Source: Pseudomonadota bacterium
GTDB lineage: Bacteria > Pseudomonadota > Gammaproteobacteria > Xanthomonadales > Xanthomonadaceae
Direction of reading: 5' to 3'
Assembly: GCA_023425225.1 (NCBI GenBank)
Contig: JAFADB010000158.1
Location: 1-13,373, forward strand
DNA: 13,373 nt
Shown: positions 13,329 to 13,373 of the stretch, in pieces
How positions within the stretch are numbered: the first letter of the stretch is position 1
Layout of the letters: each line of letters starts with the position of its first letter
Made by a program: the position numbers and the translations under genes
The notes under the pieces: model-generated
What the model was told of the DNA's origin: nothing
The model's database searches: none
Seen by the model: only the letters and a program-made list of their open reading frames with translations

Positions 13329-13373
13329 GACCACCTCGAATCCGATTTCGCGGCGCGCAGGATACCGCGCCGC

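Noticed and set aside
13334..13373. Promoter for mltG around the TATCCT hexamer (13364-13359)
   Set aside because: The -35 region lies outside the window and mltG often belongs to a longer operon, so no claim is possible.

Overview
The window is high-GC gammaproteobacterial chromosome. Codons end mostly in G or C. The gene content (mltG-tmk-holB-pilZ cluster, methylcitrate genes with a PrpR regulator, a PilZ of the Xanthomonas type IV pilus kind) points to the Xanthomonadaceae (Xanthomonas, Stenotrophomonas, Pseudoxanthomonas, Luteimonas or Lysobacter relatives). I cannot fix the genus. There is no insertion sequence, prophage, CRISPR array or clear island signature; it looks like ordinary chromosome with a lineage-variable middle section.

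Layout. (1) 1-2553: propionate catabolism. prpB (methylisocitrate lyase, minus strand, cut by the left edge) is divergent from prpR, a sigma-54 activator. The 162-bp gap holds a near-consensus -24/-12 promoter facing prpB and a cluster of GTTTC/GAAAC boxes that are good candidates for PrpR sites. (2) 2554-3325: a spacer with an 18-bp imperfect inverted repeat, then a Cys-rich YkgJ-type protein starting at TTG and an unrecognised 56-residue protein. (3) 3500-6800: a LysR regulator divergent from an aldo/keto reductase that carries a Tat signal, followed 10 bp later by a transporter of the NTP/NDP-exchange type. The 108-bp divergent gap is AT-rich and holds a perfect 13-bp palindrome. (4) 7099-10007: an SDR-fold protein that has lost its catalytic Tyr and Lys, an AraJ/YdhP-like drug or sugar efflux transporter overlapping it by 4 bp, and a lipoprotein with two ABM (antibiotic biosynthesis monooxygenase-like) domains. 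(5) 10111-13334: on the minus strand, mltG, tmk, holB and pilZ form a chain joined by three ATGA overlaps, followed by tRNA-Val(CAC) with its own strong promoter and a hairpin terminator that probably serves both strands.

How the parts work together. Region 1 is a textbook propionate switch: PrpR senses 2-methylcitrate and drives prpB and the genes beyond the left edge. Region 5 is housekeeping that links cell-wall glycan release, dTTP supply, clamp loading and pilus assembly in one transcript. Regions 3 and 4 are the least understood. Each combines a redox-fold enzyme with a membrane transporter, and region 4 adds an envelope-anchored ABM protein; substrates cannot be read from sequence. I found no clearly new defence, mobile or RNA-based system. 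The best leads are the degenerate SDR with its efflux/lipoprotein partners, the exported aldo/keto reductase paired with a nucleotide-transporter-like protein, and a recurrent GC-rich hairpin without a U-tract just after several stop codons.
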